A DNA stretch of 64,000 bases from CADEDV01 sp964596345. GTDB lineage: Bacteria > Bacteroidota > Bacteroidia > Chitinophagales > Chitinophagaceae. This document shows positions 52,793 to 61,901 of this stretch, one piece after another. Made by a program: the position numbers and the translations under genes. The stretch is taken from positions 31,193-95,192 of the forward strand of contig CAZQSZ010000009.1 of the NCBI GenBank assembly GCA_964596345.1, in the 5' to 3' direction. The notes below the pieces were generated by a model. That model had not been told where the DNA came from. It ran no database searches and saw nothing but the letters and a program-made list of their open reading frames with translations. Position 1 is the stretch's first letter. Every line of letters begins with the position of its first letter.

Positions 52793-53278
52793 ATGAAACT
52801 ATTGTTATTCGCCTGTGCTGTAACCCTGCTTGGTTTTACGGCCTGCAACAATGAACCTAAAACGGCTGAAGCCTCCACATTCAGTCTTGATTCTGTAAAA
52901 GCACAGATCGCCGCCAGCAATGCGGTCTATGGTGATTGCTTTGCAAAAAATGATTCCACCACATTTGTGGGCTGTTATACCAGCGACGCCTGCATCAACC
53001 CGACTGGTGTGCCGAAGATCTGCGGCAGTGCCGGTATCAATGCCTTTTTCGGCGGGGCAGTGAAAATGGGTATTAAAAAGATCGTTCTTACTACTGCTGA
53101 GGTAATGGGTGGCGAAGACGGCGTGATCGAAACCGGCAACTATGACCTGCAGGGAGATGGCGGCGTTTCGTATGAGAAAGGAAAATTCATAGTAATGTGG
53201 AAAGAAGAGGGTGGTAAATGGAAAATGCACCGGGATATCTGGAACAGCGATGCGCCGGCACCGGCACCAGCTAAATAA
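52793..53278 (+). CDS. NTF2-like (DUF4440-type) lipoprotein
   Basis: A 161-residue protein from the ATG at 52793. MKLLLFACAVTLLGFTAC is a lipoprotein signal ending in a lipid-attached Cys. The mature part is an NTF2-like domain: VKAQIAASNAVYGDCFAKND, TTFVGCYTSDACINPTG, GINAFFGGAVKMGI, then EVMGGEDGVIETGNYDL and the ending KGKFIVMWKEEGGKWKMHRD, a classic SnoaL/DUF4440 end. It likely binds a small molecule in the periplasm. A terminator follows. Confidence 0.85.
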   Translation: MKLLLFACAVTLLGFTACNNEPKTAEASTFSLDSVKAQIAASNAVYGDCFAKNDSTTFVGCYTSDACINPTGVPKICGSAGINAFFGGAVKMGIKKIVLTTAEVMGGEDGVIETGNYDLQGDGGVSYEKGKFIVMWKEEGGKWKMHRDIWNSDAPAPAPAK

Positions 53279-53298
53279 TCGTTTGCTGTAAAAAAATA

Positions 53299-53335
53299 AA
53301 AGAGGCCTTGTTGATAACAGGGCCTCTTATTTTTG
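53299..53335 (+). terminator. Terminator after the NTF2-like lipoprotein
   Basis: AAGAGGCC pairs with GGCCTCTT, with TGTT/AACA extending the stem, followed by ATTTTT. Confidence 0.8.
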
Positions 53336-53374
53336 TGTGTGCTTCTTCCATTTCTTTGTTAACTTTCCCTCATC

Positions 53375-54484
53375 ATGAACGTAAAGCTTCGCCCGGAAAA
53401 ATATTTAAAGTATCTCTACCTGCCCAACCTGTTTGGCACCAAAAGGACCAAAGAGATCCTGAAAGTAAATCCCACTTTAATTCCTGTCCGGGAAGAAGCC
53501 CGGGAGGTAAAAGCTTTCGTGTACGATTACAATGCAGAAACACTACATGAGCAACGGGCCGATCATGTGAAAGATTGTTTTCCGTATAAAACCAGCAACC
53601 GCATCAGCTGGATCAATATTGACGGACTGCGCAAGTCGGATGTGGAAGCCGTTTGTGAACACTATGATGTTCACCAGTTGTTGGTAGAAGATATTCTCAG
53701 CATGCACCAGCGGCCGAAGATGGATGAGGTGGAGGGGGTGTTGTTCTGCCTGCTGAACATGCTGTATTATAACAACGAGCAAAAATCAGTGGAGGTGGAA
53801 CAGATCAGTATTGTACTGGGCAAAGATTTTGTGATCAGTTTCCAGGAAGATGCCAGCCGGGATGTATTTGATCCGCTGCGCAATAAATTAAGAATGGGCC
53901 GCAGCCAGATCCGCCAGCGAAGCGCTGATTACCTCTTATATTCCATGCTCGATCTTATTGTTGACAATTATTTCCTGGTGATGGACCGGCTCGGTGACCA
54001 GATCGAGATACTGGAAGAAGAAGTGATCCGCCGGAGCAATACCAGGAGCCTGGCAAAGATCAACCAGCTGCGCAAAGAATTAATTGTGCTGAAAAGAAAT
54101 ATCATTCCCGTGCGGGATGTGCTGAACAATATCATCCGCAGTGAAAGTGAATTGCTGGATGACCGCACCACCAAGTATTTTAAAGATGTTTATGATCATA
54201 TCGTACAGGCCGCAGATCTGACCGAGAACTACCGTGATATCATGGTAAGTATGCAGGACCTGTATATCAATAATGTGAACCTGCGGATGAATGAAGTGAT
54301 GAAAGTGATGGCGATCGTAACCTGTTTACTGGCACCGGCCACCGTGATCGGGGGCATTTTCGGGATGAACTTTGATGAGATCCCTTACCTGCACAATCAA
54401 TACGGGTTCTGGATCGCCGTAGGAGTGATGTTGCTGATCCCCGTATGGATGATCTGGGTATTCCGCAAACGGGGCTGGTTCTGA
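53375..54484 (+). CDS. corA: Magnesium/cobalt transporter CorA
   Basis: A 369-residue protein. The large N-terminal cytoplasmic domain (about 1-305) has WINIDGLRKSDVEAVCEHYD, LLVEDILSMHQRPKMDEVEG and a long helix ending in NNVNLRMNEVMKVMAIVTCL. Two C-terminal membrane helices follow, the first ending in the signature GMNFDEIP (with GMN as the selectivity loop), the second ending in FRKRGWF. CorA forms a pentameric Mg2+ channel in the inner membrane. A TAACTTTC box at 53360-53367, close to the -7 consensus, is a possible promoter. The next membrane protein gene starts 33 nt later. Confidence 0.94.
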   Translation: MNVKLRPEKYLKYLYLPNLFGTKRTKEILKVNPTLIPVREEAREVKAFVYDYNAETLHEQRADHVKDCFPYKTSNRISWINIDGLRKSDVEAVCEHYDVHQLLVEDILSMHQRPKMDEVEGVLFCLLNMLYYNNEQKSVEVEQISIVLGKDFVISFQEDASRDVFDPLRNKLRMGRSQIRQRSADYLLYSMLDLIVDNYFLVMDRLGDQIEILEEEVIRRSNTRSLAKINQLRKELIVLKRNIIPVRDVLNNIIRSESELLDDRTTKYFKDVYDHIVQAADLTENYRDIMVSMQDLYINNVNLRMNEVMKVMAIVTCLLAPATVIGGIFGMNFDEIPYLHNQYGFWIAVGVMLLIPVWMIWVFRKRGWF

Positions 54485-54517
54485 TTCTTTATATTCTCTC
54501 ACCGCCAATAAACTGTT

Positions 54518-54967
54518 ATGAGTGATTTTATAAGCGACCAGCTGGATGGTATTGTTTCCCTGTTTGAAAAAGAAGAAGAACGAAAAATTCCCTGGCTGAA
54601 CCACGCCATCCAGGTGGCCAGTAATATTTTATTCGTGATCGCCTGTGTGATCCTGTTATGGAAAGGCTGTGTGTACCTGTTTGATTCTTATTTCCCGCCC
54701 GATACCTATGATCCCGTCAGTGGTGCTATGCGCAGCAGTGTGAGTAGGGCTATTAAAACACCGGGGGCGATCATTTTAATCCTGGGACTCTTTCTTTTCG
54801 TCACCCGTATCATCGTGGCTTTGAAAGTATTTATCAAACCCTTCCAGTTGCTCAGTGTACTGGGCTTGGTGATACTCGGCATCAAACTCTGGAATATTTT
54901 CTTTGAAAATAATTACAGCAGCTACAGTGAGTTCCTGAAAAACTTTGCGCAGGATATTTTTAAATAG
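54518..54967 (+). CDS. Membrane protein of unknown function
   Basis: A 149-residue protein with three hydrophobic segments: ASNILFVIACVILLWKGCVY (about 41-60), AIILILGLFLFVTRIIVALK (about 85-105) and FQLLSVLGLVILGIKLWNIF (about 108-130). The N-terminus SDFISDQLDGIVSLFEKEEE is acidic and cytoplasmic-looking. I recognise no family. It is on the same strand as corA with a short gap, so it may be cotranscribed. It converges on the DUF2480 gene with 3 nt between stops. Confidence 0.75.
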   Translation: MSDFISDQLDGIVSLFEKEEERKIPWLNHAIQVASNILFVIACVILLWKGCVYLFDSYFPPDTYDPVSGAMRSSVSRAIKTPGAIILILGLFLFVTRIIVALKVFIKPFQLLSVLGLVILGIKLWNIFFENNYSSYSEFLKNFAQDIFK

Positions 54968-54970
54968 CGG

Positions 54971-55477
54971 TTACTTCTTTTTGTAAACCGGGACGGTGCT
55001 GCAGGGTTCTCCGTACATGATACTTTTAACAACGGGGCGCAATAATTTAGTGATCTCCATGTACACAAAATCTTCAATGGGTGTTTCGCCACATCCTTTT
55101 ATCACCACTCTTTTATCGGCAAACTCATTTATATCAACAGCAGTAAGGTTTTTAAGAAAGACCTGCTTGTGTAATTCCTTTTCATCGCCCATCACTATTT
55201 CTTTGGCTACGGGTTGCAGGTAAGCCGCCGCCAGCATATAGGCCCACACCGGAATGATGGCATCAGCACTGCAGAACAGGGCCACGTTCTTATCCTGGTA
55301 CACCGACCAGTCAAGATTCTTCAAAGCTTCCCGGAAATCTTTTTCTTTCAGGATCATACCCATGAATAAATGATCCTTCATATCAAACACAGCAGTAGCT
55401 GTCCTTGGATAATATTTTTCCAGGTCCAGGGTGATCAGCCCGCTTTCCGCTACTTTATTGACAAAGGGTTCACTCAT
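54971..55477 (-). CDS. DUF2480-family protein
   Basis: A 168-residue cytoplasmic protein from the ATG at 55477 (MSEPFVNKVAESGLITLDLE). A longer frame upstream has no clear start context. The family pattern is strong: LDLEKYYPRTATAVFDMKDH, LFMGMILKEKDFREALKNLD, WSVYQDKNVALFCSADAIIP and VVIKGCGETPIEDFVYMEIT. DUF2480 is found widely in Bacteroidota and has no known function. It is convergent with the membrane-protein gene and lies downstream of the PpiD-like gene on the same strand, beyond a terminator. Confidence 0.88.
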   Translation of the reverse strand: MSEPFVNKVAESGLITLDLEKYYPRTATAVFDMKDHLFMGMILKEKDFREALKNLDWSVYQDKNVALFCSADAIIPVWAYMLAAAYLQPVAKEIVMGDEKELHKQVFLKNLTAVDINEFADKRVVIKGCGETPIEDFVYMEITKLLRPVVKSIMYGEPCSTVPVYKKK

Positions 55478-55542
55478 GCTTACAAAATCAGTATGTAAAA
55501 CTAACAAATCCGCTCCGCTCTTGTTTACGGGGGCAGGAAAAA

Positions 55543-55573
55543 CAAAAAACCCGTTCCTTGAGGGAACGGGCCT
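55543..55573 (-). terminator. Terminator after the PpiD-like gene
   Basis: On the minus strand, CCCGTTCCC, loop TCAA, GGAACGGG is followed by TTTTTTGTTTTT. It lies 30 nt downstream of the PpiD-like stop. Confidence 0.85.
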
Positions 55574-55602
55574 TGCAGTTGGTATTGGTAAAAATGCTTG
55601 TG

Positions 55603-57738
55603 TTAGAAATGTTTGGTCCGGTTATCGGTAATACTGGCCGCTTCCCGGAGGGCCATTAATGGTGAGCTGCCTCTTTGTTTGGACATTTCATACTGTTGTT
55701 TTCTTTGTTCTGCCACATTCGCATCAGCAATGGCTGTTGCAGTAACGTTGTCTACTCTTATTACATACACGCCGGCAGTGCCTTCAATGGGCTCTGTTAC
55801 TACTTTACCGCGGCTGGCCGGGTTAAAGGTGGCACCGAGTACTTTGGGTTCAAACCCGATGGTGCTCTGACCGCCGCCAAAACGAAGACTGTCGGCCGGT
55901 TCTATTTGTTTTCCCAGTTTCGCCGCTACTGCTTCCAGCGTAGTCACCGGTCCGATCTTTGTTTTGATCTGTTCAGCTTTTTTATGATTACGCAGCAGGG
56001 GCTCCACCATGGCTCTTGCTTTACCTACCGGTTGTGTTCCTTTTTCCTGCACTTCCGTTACCACGGCCACCACATAGTTTTCTTCCACTCTTTCGGGTTG
56101 TAACACTTCTCCTCTTTTGGCATCATAGATCTTTCTTACAAAATCCCTGGAGAAACCAAGACCGGTTACCTGGTAAGCCGTAGGGTTAATATCCAAACCA
56201 ATTCCTTTGTTATATCCTTTTACTTTCCACTCTTTATCAAAGGTTTCATTGAATGACTTTTCATCTCTTGCTTTGGCAGCAAAATTACCGGCATTGTTAC
56301 GGGCCTCATTGATCGTTTCCTGGCTGGCTACAACCGGCTTGCTCAGGTAAGCGATCTTATACCCGGTGGCAGATCCTTTCTGTGAAATCACTTCTATATA
56401 GTGATAGCCAAATTCTGTTTTTACAATTCCTTTTGAACCCACCGGGTTGGTAAAACTATAATCATTGAAGGGTGCCACCATCTGGCCGCTTCCTATTTCA
56501 TATACACCGCCTTTATCTTTACTGCCGGGATCTTCTGATAATTTTACACAAACAGAATCAAAAGGCTGGCCACTGTTGATCAGTTGTTGTACGCTATCGA
56601 TCAGTTTTTTGGCCGTCACATCATCTCTTACCATTTGTGATTGCCTGGTTTGCGGATCGATCTGCATGGTAGCAATAAGGATATGACGAACTTTGGCAGA
56701 ATCGGGCATTTGTTTTACACCCAGCAGTTTGGCAATTGTGAATGAACCACCATCAGGATAAGGTCCGTAAATGGTTCCTACAGGTGTTCTGAAAATAGAA
56801 TCTTTCTGTGCTATCTGTATCGTTTTACCATTAATATATCCGTTATAAAAACTGGGGGCTCCTTCGGCAGCCAGGAAGTTTTCTATTTCATCATCTTTGG
56901 CAGCCGCCATGGATGGTGCAAGTGTTTTCAGTTTTTCAATGGTCTCTGCTGTATCTTTTCCATTGGGTGCTGCGCTGAAAGCGAGGTAAGCAATGCTGCG
57001 GGATTCTTCCTGTTTGAAATCATCTTTGTGCTTGCTGATATAATCTGCCACTTCTTTATCACTGATCTTTACGCTGCTGTCAGGGATCTCGGTATAAGGA
57101 ACCCGTACAAAAGAGATACGGCCCAGCTGGCTGTTATCGGCATTTTGTTTTTCCAGCAACCATTTGGGGAAATTGGTACTGTTGGTGAACAGGGAATTAT
57201 ATTTTTCTTCCAGCCGAACCTGCTTGATATAATTCAGCAGCTGGTTCAGTTGTTCTTTTCTTGTTGCATCTCTTCCTTTCTGGATCTCGCTGATCGTTTG
57301 CTGCACCTGGGCTACATTGTACTGCCCATCCTGTCCGCCTAAGTATTGTTTGGCAACCGGGGAAGGATTTGGACCATATAACATATCGCCCATTTCTTTT
57401 TTGCCCACTTCAATACCCAGTTTATCCAGTTCCTGTTTCAATAAGATCCTGTTCACTTCCTGTGACCAGGCGCTTTCCAGTGCCTGCTGGCGGGTGGCTT
57501 CGCCGGAAGGATACCCCTGCGATTGCATATTCTGTTCATTCTGGTTCACCAGGATTTGAAAATTCTGCACCCCGATCTTTTCACCATTCACCTTTCCAAC
57601 CGTAGTGGAAGGGCTGCCGCCAAACAGGTTACTTCTGCCGGTAAAGGCATCCATGGCGATAAATCCGAGTAATGCAAGGGCTATAATGATCACCGAAATC
57701 ACTGCACCTCTGTCCCTGATAGATTGAATAATTGACAT
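55603..57738 (-). CDS. PpiD/SurA-type periplasmic peptidyl-prolyl isomerase
   Basis: A 711-residue protein. One N-terminal anchor (AVISVIIIALALLGFIAMDA, about 12-31) is followed by a SurA-type N-terminal domain (VGKVNGEKIGVQNFQILVNQ; LLKQELDKLGIEVGKKEMGD). The rotamase (parvulin) domain is at about 350-460: KVRHILIATMQID, FDSVCVKLSEDPGSKDKGG and EFGYHYIEVISQKG. A second long C-terminal region lacks a clear domain. PpiD-like proteins help fold newly exported proteins, which fits the many secreted proteins of this organism. The terminator at 55543-55573 ends its transcript. Confidence 0.9.
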   Translation of the reverse strand: MSIIQSIRDRGAVISVIIIALALLGFIAMDAFTGRSNLFGGSPSTTVGKVNGEKIGVQNFQILVNQNEQNMQSQGYPSGEATRQQALESAWSQEVNRILLKQELDKLGIEVGKKEMGDMLYGPNPSPVAKQYLGGQDGQYNVAQVQQTISEIQKGRDATRKEQLNQLLNYIKQVRLEEKYNSLFTNSTNFPKWLLEKQNADNSQLGRISFVRVPYTEIPDSSVKISDKEVADYISKHKDDFKQEESRSIAYLAFSAAPNGKDTAETIEKLKTLAPSMAAAKDDEIENFLAAEGAPSFYNGYINGKTIQIAQKDSIFRTPVGTIYGPYPDGGSFTIAKLLGVKQMPDSAKVRHILIATMQIDPQTRQSQMVRDDVTAKKLIDSVQQLINSGQPFDSVCVKLSEDPGSKDKGGVYEIGSGQMVAPFNDYSFTNPVGSKGIVKTEFGYHYIEVISQKGSATGYKIAYLSKPVVASQETINEARNNAGNFAAKARDEKSFNETFDKEWKVKGYNKGIGLDINPTAYQVTGLGFSRDFVRKIYDAKRGEVLQPERVEENYVVAVVTEVQEKGTQPVGKARAMVEPLLRNHKKAEQIKTKIGPVTTLEAVAAKLGKQIEPADSLRFGGGQSTIGFEPKVLGATFNPASRGKVVTEPIEGTAGVYVIRVDNVTATAIADANVAEQRKQQYEMSKQRGSSPLMALREAASITDNRTKHF

Positions 57739-57811
57739 ACTAATATTATAATAAACTGTTTATGAAAGGACGGCAAAAATAGGGCTTTTGGGGAAAAATA
57801 GTGTGTAATTC

Positions 57812-57839
57812 AGTAATTGGGATTTAGTAATTGGGATTT
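57812..57839. repeat. Exact 14-bp tandem repeat
   Basis: AGTAATTGGGATTT occurs twice head to tail (57812-57825 and 57826-57839) in the 190-nt gap upstream of the PpiD-like gene and downstream of the S46 peptidase. Similar TAATTGGGATT-like words recur nearby (ccaattcctg, accaattccc). No gene is seen in this gap. Confidence 0.75.
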
Positions 57840-57929
57840 CGGATCCATGCCGCTTTTCCCGGCCCCGGAAAGCCCGGTTGGGCGGTCCCGAAACCACTAA
57901 AAACCAATTCCTGGTTACCAATTCCCGGG

Positions 57930-60098
57930 TCACTTCTTCTTGGGGTGAACCAGTTTCATTTCCTTTACCAGGTGGCCGGCACCGGCGTATTTGTCCACCA
58001 CGAAAAGCACATAGCGGATATCCACCATGATATTGCGGCAAATAGAGGGATCATAATTAATATCACTCATGGTGCCCTCCCAGACCCGGTCGAAGTTCAG
58101 GCCAACCAGGTTACCATAGGCATCCAGGGCGGGACTGCCGGAATTACCACCCGTGGTATGGTTCATGGCAATAAAACAAACCGGCATTTTGCCTTTGCTT
58201 CCGTAGGGGCCGAAATCCTTGTTACTATATAATGTCCGCAGTTTTTCCGGCACATCAAATTCGTAGTCACCGGGTTTGTATTTATCCATCACCCCGTCGA
58301 GATAGGTATAGTAATCATATTTCACCGCATCCCGGGCATTGTATCCTTTTACATTACCATAGGTAACCCGCAGCGTACTGTTGGCATCTGGATAAAACTT
58401 TCTTTCCTTCATCACTTCCATCTGCGCCTGCATATAGGTCCGCTGTAATTTGTTGATGCGGGACTGCACTTCATTCACCGGTCCCTGCACCTGGGTCTGA
58501 TAAGTCTTTAATATATTATTATAGAGTTTTAATAATAACCGTTCTTTCAGATCGGCTGTTAAGGCAGCAGCCGGTTTGTCTAACAGCTTCATCAATTCGC
58601 CGGTTGTGTACAATTCCTTTTCGCCATACAATTTGGCGGCGAGTTTTTTATAACTCCCTTCGTTTGCAGCCAATGCTTCTTTGAACAAGGGAGAAACATA
58701 TTTGTCTTCCTGGTCTTTTACATACATCTCCATCAATACTTCAAACAATTGCTGGTCCACCACCGGGCTGAATTCTCCCAACAAATCGGTCAGAATATTC
58801 TTTACAGTTGGTAGTCGCTGTGCAAATCCTTTGTCGCCATCTTTTTCATAAGCAGTGACCAGGCTGTTGAGTTGTGCTGCAATCGTTAATAATTCCACTC
58901 TTCCTGTGATCTCGGTATAATAATCCCTGGCAAAACCCGGCGACCGCATATCGGCATAGGCTGTTTCTAATCCGGGTAACATGTTGCCATAATTGGTTTT
59001 CCATTGCGGGTTGGAGTTCACTCTTTTCTGGAATTCGGTTTCGTACTTAATCTTTTTTCCAACGCCATCGGTTCTTGTTAATCCCAATACTTCGCCCTGC
59101 CATTTTTTATAAGCATTTTGTACGCTGGCATATTTGGCCGCATACATGATCTTGATCTGTTCGTCTTTCCGCATAAAATTATCCATCACGGACAAGGCTT
59201 TGTCCCGGATAGCGATCTTCGCCGGGTCATTCACTTTCATGATTTGATCTACTGCAGATGAATGCAGGTACTCCGTCGTACGACCAGGAAAACCAAATAC
59301 CATCGTAAAGTCGCCTTCACTCACACCATCCAATGAAATAGATAATGCCTTCTTGGGCACATAGGGCACATTGTCGGGTGAATAATCCGCCGGTTTATTA
59401 TCCTTGCCGGCATAGATGCGGAACATGGAAAAATCTCCCGTATGACGGGGCCACATCCAGTTGTCGGTATCCTTTCCAAAGTTGCCGATGCTGGAAGGTG
59501 GTGCTCCCACGAGGCGGACATCATTGTAGCGTTCGGTAATGAACATATAATACTGGTTGCCTTCAAAGAAAGCCCGGATAAAACCATCCTGGTAAGCTTC
59601 TTTCTTTACGGTTTTAGCAACCGCCGCCATATTCTTATCAATCGTTGATTGCCGTTCGCTTTCGGTCATCGTGGCGGTTACATCTTTTAATACCTGCTTT
59701 GTTACATCTTCTATCCGTACAATAAAGGTGACAAAGAGTTTGGGATTGGGAATCTCTTCCCCATAGTTCTTTGCCCAGAAGCCGTCCCGGATATAATTAT
59801 GATCCAGGGTGGAGTGATTCTGGATCGCATCAAAACCACAGTGGTGGTTGGTCAATACAAGCCCCTTGGAAGAGATCACTTCGCCGGTGCAGAAACCGCC
59901 AAAGCTGACGATGGCATCTTTCAGGCTGCCGCTGTTAATATTATAGATGTCTTTGGCGCTGATCTTCATGCCCAGGCTCTTCATCTGTTTTTCATTCATC
60001 TTTTCCAGCAGCAGCGGGAGCCACATGCCTTCATCAGCCCGGACCAGCGATACAATTAACAAGGAAAACGAAACCAATACTAGTTTGAGGTACTTCAT
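57930..60098 (-). CDS. S46 dipeptidyl-peptidase, DPP11-like
   Basis: A 722-residue protein with signal peptide ending VSLVRA, acting in the periplasm. The chymotrypsin-like active site is split as usual for S46: His in VLTNHHCG (about 85-86) and Ser in TTGGNSGSPALD (about 653). An Arg in GLNFDRVWEGTMSDI (about 669) is at the position where Porphyromonas DPP11 has Arg and DPP7 has Gly. That Arg selects Asp/Glu at P1, so a DPP11-like specificity is inferred. The enzyme removes dipeptides from the N-terminus of oligopeptides for amino-acid uptake. The 622-nt gap to nadA follows. Confidence 0.92.
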   Translation of the reverse strand: MKYLKLVLVSFSLLIVSLVRADEGMWLPLLLEKMNEKQMKSLGMKISAKDIYNINSGSLKDAIVSFGGFCTGEVISSKGLVLTNHHCGFDAIQNHSTLDHNYIRDGFWAKNYGEEIPNPKLFVTFIVRIEDVTKQVLKDVTATMTESERQSTIDKNMAAVAKTVKKEAYQDGFIRAFFEGNQYYMFITERYNDVRLVGAPPSSIGNFGKDTDNWMWPRHTGDFSMFRIYAGKDNKPADYSPDNVPYVPKKALSISLDGVSEGDFTMVFGFPGRTTEYLHSSAVDQIMKVNDPAKIAIRDKALSVMDNFMRKDEQIKIMYAAKYASVQNAYKKWQGEVLGLTRTDGVGKKIKYETEFQKRVNSNPQWKTNYGNMLPGLETAYADMRSPGFARDYYTEITGRVELLTIAAQLNSLVTAYEKDGDKGFAQRLPTVKNILTDLLGEFSPVVDQQLFEVLMEMYVKDQEDKYVSPLFKEALAANEGSYKKLAAKLYGEKELYTTGELMKLLDKPAAALTADLKERLLLKLYNNILKTYQTQVQGPVNEVQSRINKLQRTYMQAQMEVMKERKFYPDANSTLRVTYGNVKGYNARDAVKYDYYTYLDGVMDKYKPGDYEFDVPEKLRTLYSNKDFGPYGSKGKMPVCFIAMNHTTGGNSGSPALDAYGNLVGLNFDRVWEGTMSDINYDPSICRNIMVDIRYVLFVVDKYAGAGHLVKEMKLVHPKKK

Positions 60099-60280
60099 AC
60101 AGCAAATTTTGAGGCCTCAAAATTAGTCCTTTATTAATTAAGGCCTTTTCCGTTGGTCTATTCCCCGGAACGGGGTAGTTATGTTCTTTATTTATTATAC
60201 CAACTCCTTTCAATCGTTCCCGGCAGCGGTTATTTCTCCCCAACGGGATGTGCACGGAGAAAAATAAATGTGAATAACCG

Positions 60281-60640
60281 GCTGTGAAACGTGGATAGCG
60301 GAGTGCATCATTGGAAACGAAAAGAGGAAACCCGTACAAGCACTAACAACGATGTAGGAATTTAACGAGTTGTTCCACCACTATCCACAGCCCAGAGATT
60401 TTTTTACTTTATTTTATTTTGCAGGTCCGTTGTCAACAAGCCTGTGGAAAGAGTAGCTGAAATGCAGCAGTGGCGCTAAACCTTTATGTGGATTTCCCTG
60501 TTTATAATGTGTATAAACTAGGTTTAGTAATTTTACAAAACAGGAAGCAAAACAGTTATCCACGAATCCACAGCTGTAATAATAATAAGCTTTTTTTATA
60601 AAAATATATTAATACTATTATTGTATTAACGGGGCCGGAG
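60281..60640. other. Candidate replication origin region (DnaA-box cluster plus AT-rich tract)
   Basis: The 622-nt gap between the divergent S46 and nadA genes has no coding region. It holds DnaA-box-like sites: TGTGTATAA (60509-60517, reverse of TTATACACA, full match), TTATCCACG (60556-60564), CTATCCACA (60381-60389), and weaker ones at 60290, 60443, 60487 and 60564. An AT-rich tract of about 55 nt (60576-60630, TTTTTTTATAAAAATATATT and beyond) follows directly, as an unwinding element would. Genes diverge from it for several kilobases on both sides. The 160 nt nearest S46 hold nothing recognisable. Confidence 0.55.
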
Positions 60641-60720
60641 AAAAAACTTTGTTTTGAAAATTTGGAATTCGTGGTGGAATATTGCTGCCTGATCAACCGC
60701 AACGAAAAAAAACAGCACAC

Positions 60721-61728
60721 ATGAACACTTCACTCGCCGATGCCAAAGCCAACGTTGAAAAAAAAGGATTCCTGGACATTGACCTCGATCCCACGCTGGA
60801 CCTGTTTGCCGCTATCGAACGGTTGAAGAAAGAAAAAAATGCCGTGGTGCTGGCGCATTACTACCAGGAACCCGATATCCAGGATGTGGCGGATTATATC
60901 GGTGACAGTTTGGGTTTGGCACAACAGGCTGAAAAGACAACAGCGGATATGATCGTGTTTGCCGGGGTGCATTTTATGGCGGAAACCGCCAAGATCTTAA
61001 ACCCGGCGAAGAAAGTGGTGATACCCGACCTGAAAGCCGGTTGTTCACTCAGTGATAGTTGCCCGCCGCCGCTGTTCAAAAAATTCAAAGAGCAGCATCC
61101 TGATCATGTGGTGGTGAGTTATATCAACTGCAGTGCCGGTATCAAAGCACTCAGTGATGTGATCGTAACCAGCAGCAATGCCCGGATCATTGTAGAAAGT
61201 TTTCCCAAAGACCAGAAGATCATCTTTGCTCCGGATAAAAACCTCGGTGCGTATATCAACAAAGTAACGGGCCGTGATATGTTGTTGTGGAATGGTGCCT
61301 GTATGGTGCATGAAATTTTCAGCCTGGAAAAGATCACCAAATTAAAAATAAGACACCCGCAGGCCAAGCTGATCGCCCATCCTGAATGTGAAGATCCTAT
61401 TCTTCGCATGGCCGACTATATCGGTTCCACCACCGGCTTGTTGAAATATACCCAGACAGATCCCTCGCAGGAATATATTGTAGCCACCGAGACCGGCATC
61501 CTGCACCAGATGATGAAAGCTTCACCCGCAAAAACATTTATCCCCGCCCCGCCCGATAATAATTGCGCCTGCAATGATTGCCCGCACATGAAGCTCAACT
61601 CGCTGGAGAAACTCTATCTCTGCATGGAATATGAAACACCGGAGATCAATATGGAAGAAACACTCCGCCTGGCAGCTAAGAAACCAATTGACCGGATGCT
61701 GGATATCAGTGCAAAAGCGGGGTTGTAA
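60721..61728 (+). CDS. nadA: Quinolinate synthase
   Basis: A 335-residue protein from the ATG at 60721; an upstream in-frame start would add 13 unrelated residues. It is the 4Fe-4S enzyme that makes quinolinate from iminoaspartate and DHAP in NAD biosynthesis. Visible features: VVLAHYYQEPDIQDVADYIG, the Cys of DLKAGCSLSDSC, YINCSAG, IAHPECED and the C-terminal CACNDCPHM, which supply the cluster ligands. A second NAD-related gene, the NadR-like fragment, is at the other window end. Its stop lies 34 nt before a cassette boundary. Confidence 0.95.
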   Translation: MNTSLADAKANVEKKGFLDIDLDPTLDLFAAIERLKKEKNAVVLAHYYQEPDIQDVADYIGDSLGLAQQAEKTTADMIVFAGVHFMAETAKILNPAKKVVIPDLKAGCSLSDSCPPPLFKKFKEQHPDHVVVSYINCSAGIKALSDVIVTSSNARIIVESFPKDQKIIFAPDKNLGAYINKVTGRDMLLWNGACMVHEIFSLEKITKLKIRHPQAKLIAHPECEDPILRMADYIGSTTGLLKYTQTDPSQEYIVATETGILHQMMKASPAKTFIPAPPDNNCACNDCPHMKLNSLEKLYLCMEYETPEINMEETLRLAAKKPIDRMLDISAKAGL

Positions 61729-61760
61729 AACCATTTATTTCCAGGTAATAGGCTGATCGG

Positions 61761-61892
61761 ATTGTCCTAACGACAACCTGCCTGTCGGCAGACAGGTACA
61801 AAAAGTATATCGTTAAAGGGTTGGATTTCAACAGCTGTATTTTTTTGTACCTTACGTCTAATAACATCAATCTACGTGTTAGCGGCAATATA
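61761..61892. repeat. Cassette-boundary palindrome, 5' end of the 61.9-62.9 kb unit
   Basis: ATTGTCCTAACGAC (61761-61774) is partly complementary to ACGTGTTAGCGGCAAT (61874-61889). The gap contains the hairpin ACCTGCCTGTCGGCAGACAG. GTTAGCGGCAATATA (61878-61892) is the 5' terminal repeat of the unit ending at 62913. No gene lies in the 172-nt gap. Confidence 0.6.
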
Positions 61893-61901
61893 AAACCAGC
61901 G

